A stretch of DNA of 64,000 bases from Rheinheimera sp. EpRS3. Its GTDB lineage: Bacteria; Pseudomonadota; Gammaproteobacteria; Enterobacterales; Alteromonadaceae. The stretch covers positions 310,001 through 374,000 of the forward strand of contig NZ_LNQS01000010.1 of NCBI RefSeq assembly GCF_001513785.1, given 5' to 3'. Position 1 is the stretch's first letter, and the number at the start of each line of letters is the position of its first letter. Below, piece after piece: positions 61,302 through 64,000 of the stretch. The position numbers and the translations under genes were made by a program. The notes beneath the pieces are model-generated. The model had not been told where the DNA came from, did not search any database, and worked only from the letters and a program-made list of their open reading frames with translations.

Positions 61302-64000
61302 ATGTTAAGCAATAAAACCAAGATAACCCTGCGCCAGCGCCCGCTGTTAAGCGGCCTAATGCTGGCACTGGCATTGCCGGTAGCGGGTTATGTACAAGCC
61401 GCTGGCGTAGCTGAAGGTATAGTACAAAAAGCAGACAGCGGCACGCCACTGGCTGGCGCACTGGTTAAAGTAGCCGGCACCGAGCAACAAGTATTTACTG
61501 ACGCCTCTGGCCGCTTTGTGCTGCGTAATCTGGCTGCCGGAGCAGTGACACTGGAAGTCAGTTATATTGGTTTACCACCACAGACACAGCAAATTACCGT
61601 TACAGATAACAGCAACACTGCAGTTGTAGTGCAACTGGACGAAGTTGAACGCCTGGCTGTGGTAGGCCAGCGTCAGGCACAAAATAAAGCCTTAAACCTG
61701 TACCGTGCGTCAGACGCAGTAACCAACTTTATCGCCTCGGATGATATGGGGCAGTTTGTTGACCAAAACGTCGCCGAATCGCTGCAGCGTTTGCCCGGCA
61801 CGTCAATCAGCCGCGATCAGGGCGAAGGCCGCTTTGTCAGCGTGCGTGGTATCTCCGCCGGTTTAAGCACAGTCACGGTAAACGGCATGCGTATTGGTAC
61901 GCCAGAAGGCAGTTCACGCGCGGTGCCACTGGATGTTATTCCTACCGGCTCCATCGAAGGTATCTCGGTTACCAAAGCGCCAACGCCGGATATGCCAGGC
62001 GATGCAATTGGTGGTGCTATAGATGTAAAATCGGCGTCAGCATTTGAGAAAGACGGCCGGCAAATACGTTATCGTGCTGAAGCGTCATACAACGACCTGA
62101 GCAGCGAAACCAGCCCGAAATTCAGCCTGAACGCCAGCGACACCTTTAGTTTATCCGGTGACGGTAAAGACTTCGGTGTAGCGTTCGGCATTAACTATCT
62201 AGATCGCAAGCTGGAGTCCGATAACGTAGAAGCGGCCTACGACATGGTCGATTATCAGGATGGCGAAGCCTTTGGTTTAATTGAGCTGCAGCAACGCAAA
62301 TACTTTGTTAACCGCGAACGCATTGGCGCCAACCTGAACCTGGAATTCCGCCCGGACAGCAGCAACAAATATTTTGCCAATACCGTATTTAGCCGCTTTA
62401 GTGATGCTGAAACCCGCCAGCGTAGCATTTATGTATTTGAAGAAGGCAGTTTAACGGATTTCGACGGCAGTTCTGCTACGGTCAGCGAAATAGCTCCTGA
62501 CGCGCTGCGCCGCCGCGTGCGCTACCGTACAAAAGAGCAAGACACGCTGGCTCTGAACCTGGGGGCTGAGCATATTCGCAACAGCTATACGCTGGATTAT
62601 TATGCCGGTATATCAACAACCCGTGAGCGCGTACTGGACGAGAACGAAGGCCGTTTTGAATACACCGGTGACGAGCTGAATGCAACTTATTCGATTGGCA
62701 ATGGTGTGCCAAATTTTGCCATTTTACGTGACGGTGTTGCAGACACTACACACCTGGACAACGCCAACTATGAGCTGGATCGGGCGGTACTGGAGCCGAA
62801 AATTATCGACGACGATGAATATAATCTTGGCGCCAATATTGAGCTGCCTTATGCCTTTGGCAACAGCAACCTGACGTTAAAAGCCGGCGCCGACCTGCGC
62901 TGGAAACAAAAAGACACCAACACCGATATTATTGAATTACGCCGCACACCTGATGCAACGCTGGATCAGTTTACTACTGGCGCGCCGTCTTATGGTTTAG
63001 GCAATCTGGGCCAGGGCATCAGCTCTGGCGCTTATATCAACTTTTTTAATCAAAACCGCAGCGATTTTACCGAGCGGCCACAAGATATGGCCGAAAATGC
63101 GCAGCTGTCATTAGGTGAAGACTTTGTTGCCGACGAAGACGTGCAAGCCGGTTACCTGATGGCGACGTATGATGCACAGAACTGGCGCTTAATTGCTGGT
63201 ATGCGGGTAGAGCGCACCGACTACTCTGCCAGCGGTAATCAGCTGACATTTAACGAAGACGGTGAGCTGGCAATCAGCAGCCGCTCGGTAAACAGTGATT
63301 ACACTAACCTGCTGCCGGGTTTGCATTTGAGCTACGATCTGGCCGACGATCTGGTGCTACGCGCGGCTTGGACCAACACCATAGCGCGCCCGAGCTTTAA
63401 TGATATTTCCCCCCGTGCCCAGATAAATTTAGAAGACAACGAAGTTGAGCTGGGTAACCCGGATCTGGACCCATACGAAGCCGTAAACTATGACCTGTTG
63501 CTAGACTGGTACTACAACGATGGCAGCCTGTTATCCGCCGGTGTGTTTTATAAAGATATCGATAACTTTATTGTTGAGCTAACCAGCAATGACGTGGCAG
63601 AGTTTGCCGGCTTTGATGTAACCCGCCCGGTTAATGCACTCAGTGCCAGCGTAAAAGGCTTTGAATTTGCCTGGCAACACAGCTTTATTCAGCCGGCGCT
63701 GGCCGGGGTGTTAGTGGGTGCTAACTTTACGCTGCTTGACACAGATTTAGCCGTAGCGGAGCGTGCCGGTGAGAGCTTTAGCTTACCGGAATCTGCTGAG
63801 CGTGCCGGTAACCTGTATCTGGGTTATGAAGATGGTAAATTCAGCACCCGTTTAAGTGTGTCATACCGTGACAAGTTCTTAAGCGAAGTAGGTGATGACA
63901 GCAACTATGATATCTATGTCGCGGCCCACACTCAGGTTGATGTCACAGCATCTTATAAGCTGAGCAAACATGTTGAACTGGTGGCAGAGCTGGTAAACCT
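61302..64000 (+). CDS. TonB-dependent outer-membrane receptor (3' end outside window)
   Basis: The frame is open from the ATG at 61302 (AAGGA 8 nt upstream) to the window end, 899 codons. Signal peptide ends near VQAA. A carboxypeptidase-regulatory-like domain (about 35-115, GVAEGIVQKADSGTPLAGALVKVAG...) precedes the plug (about 130-245, DAVTNFIASDDMGQFVDQNVAESLQRLPGTSISRDQGEGRFVSVRGI), then the beta-barrel. This is the TIGR01782-type large receptor that takes up oligosaccharides or other bulky nutrients with TonB energy. The substrate is not given by sequence. Divergent from the pyrophosphatase fusion with Pho-box-like sites between them, so a phosphate-containing ligand such as phytate is possible. 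Confidence 0.93.
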   Translation, partial: MLSNKTKITLRQRPLLSGLMLALALPVAGYVQAAGVAEGIVQKADSGTPLAGALVKVAGTEQQVFTDASGRFVLRNLAAGAVTLEVSYIGLPPQTQQITVTDNSNTAVVVQLDEVERLAVVGQRQAQNKALNLYRASDAVTNFIASDDMGQFVDQNVAESLQRLPGTSISRDQGEGRFVSVRGISAGLSTVTVNGMRIGTPEGSSRAVPLDVIPTGSIEGISVTKAPTPDMPGDAIGGAIDVKSASAFEKDGRQIRYRAEASYNDLSSETSPKFSLNASDTFSLSGDGKDFGVAFGINYLDRKLESDNVEAAYDMVDYQDGEAFGLIELQQRKYFVNRERIGANLNLEFRPDSSNKYFANTVFSRFSDAETRQRSIYVFEEGSLTDFDGSSATVSEIAPDALRRRVRYRTKEQDTLALNLGAEHIRNSYTLDYYAGISTTRERVLDENEGRFEYTGDELNATYSIGNGVPNFAILRDGVADTTHLDNANYELDRAVLEPKIIDDDEYNLGANIELPYAFGNSNLTLKAGADLRWKQKDTNTDIIELRRTPDATLDQFTTGAPSYGLGNLGQGISSGAYINFFNQNRSDFTERPQDMAENAQLSLGEDFVADEDVQAGYLMATYDAQNWRLIAGMRVERTDYSASGNQLTFNEDGELAISSRSVNSDYTNLLPGLHLSYDLADDLVLRAAWTNTIARPSFNDISPRAQINLEDNEVELGNPDLDPYEAVNYDLLLDWYYNDGSLLSAGVFYKDIDNFIVELTSNDVAEFAGFDVTRPVNALSASVKGFEFAWQHSFIQPALAGVLVGANFTLLDTDLAVAERAGESFSLPESAERAGNLYLGYEDGKFSTRLSVSYRDKFLSEVGDDSNYDIYVAAHTQVDVTASYKLSKHVELVAELVN

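Overview
The window looks like the chromosome of a marine or freshwater gammaproteobacterium of the Alteromonadales/Chromatiaceae type, for example a Rheinheimera- or Arsukibacterium-like organism. This rests on the fkpA/slyX/yheV/yheS/yheT/yheU housekeeping genes, argA with N-terminal kinase-like and C-terminal acetyltransferase domains, a chitin-degradation cluster, and a large TonB-dependent receptor. The genus is an inference; no rRNA is present.

Layout. (1) 1-3131: a sensor kinase cut by the window edge, its sigma-54 response regulator and a P-loop kinase form a tight + strand operon. (2) 3199-11537, minus strand: a class I lanthipeptide gene cluster with two 66-residue precursors, LanC cyclase, full-length LanB dehydratase, HlyD-type adaptor and a C39-peptidase ABC exporter. 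The leaders are identical in protein but differ at 12 synonymous sites; the cores have diversified. A perfect hairpin sits between the precursor genes and the enzymes. (3) 11538-20490: an accessory island holding a displaced Rhs tail with a probable ADP-ribosyltransferase toxin and small immunity gene, a PIN-domain toxin/antitoxin pair, an 8-bp tandem array, a four-gene IS21-like element that also carries a tyrosine recombinase, an HTH gene, and an unknown 324-residue gene. (4) 20452-29016: a 2854-residue secreted Rhs protein (signal peptide, seven FN3 domains, SpvB-like region, FG-GAP-like repeats, YD repeats, HNH-type toxin tip) with its immunity gene. An imperfect direct repeat lies downstream of both Rhs immunity genes and may mark the 3' edge of exchangeable toxin/immunity cassettes.

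(5) 29249-33736: PepO-like M13 peptidase, then a DUF350/DUF1190/glutathionylspermidine-synthase-like operon. (6) 33737-39912: chitin utilisation (ChiA-type GH18 chitinase, a second GH18 chitinase, an AA10 lytic polysaccharide monooxygenase) behind a LacI-family-like operator. (7) 39950-53882: core genes (argA, a glpD-like oxidase, proB, OmpA lipoprotein, fkpA, WD40 lipoprotein, slyX, yheV, yheS, ferredoxin, FAD oxidoreductase, diguanylate cyclase). (8) 54022-64000: amidohydrolase, GMC oxidoreductase with its small Tat subunit, yheT-yheU, a secreted ParB-like/pyrophosphatase fusion, and a divergent TonB-dependent receptor cut by the window edge. Pho-box-like repeats lie between the last two.

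Four intergenic spaces (35.9, 47.2, 50.7, 57.7 kb) carry copies of a structured repeat: a long outer stem enclosing small hairpins whose loops mostly read ATCCCT or a close variant. The outer stems differ in sequence between copies but stay complementary. No tRNA, rRNA or CRISPR array was seen.
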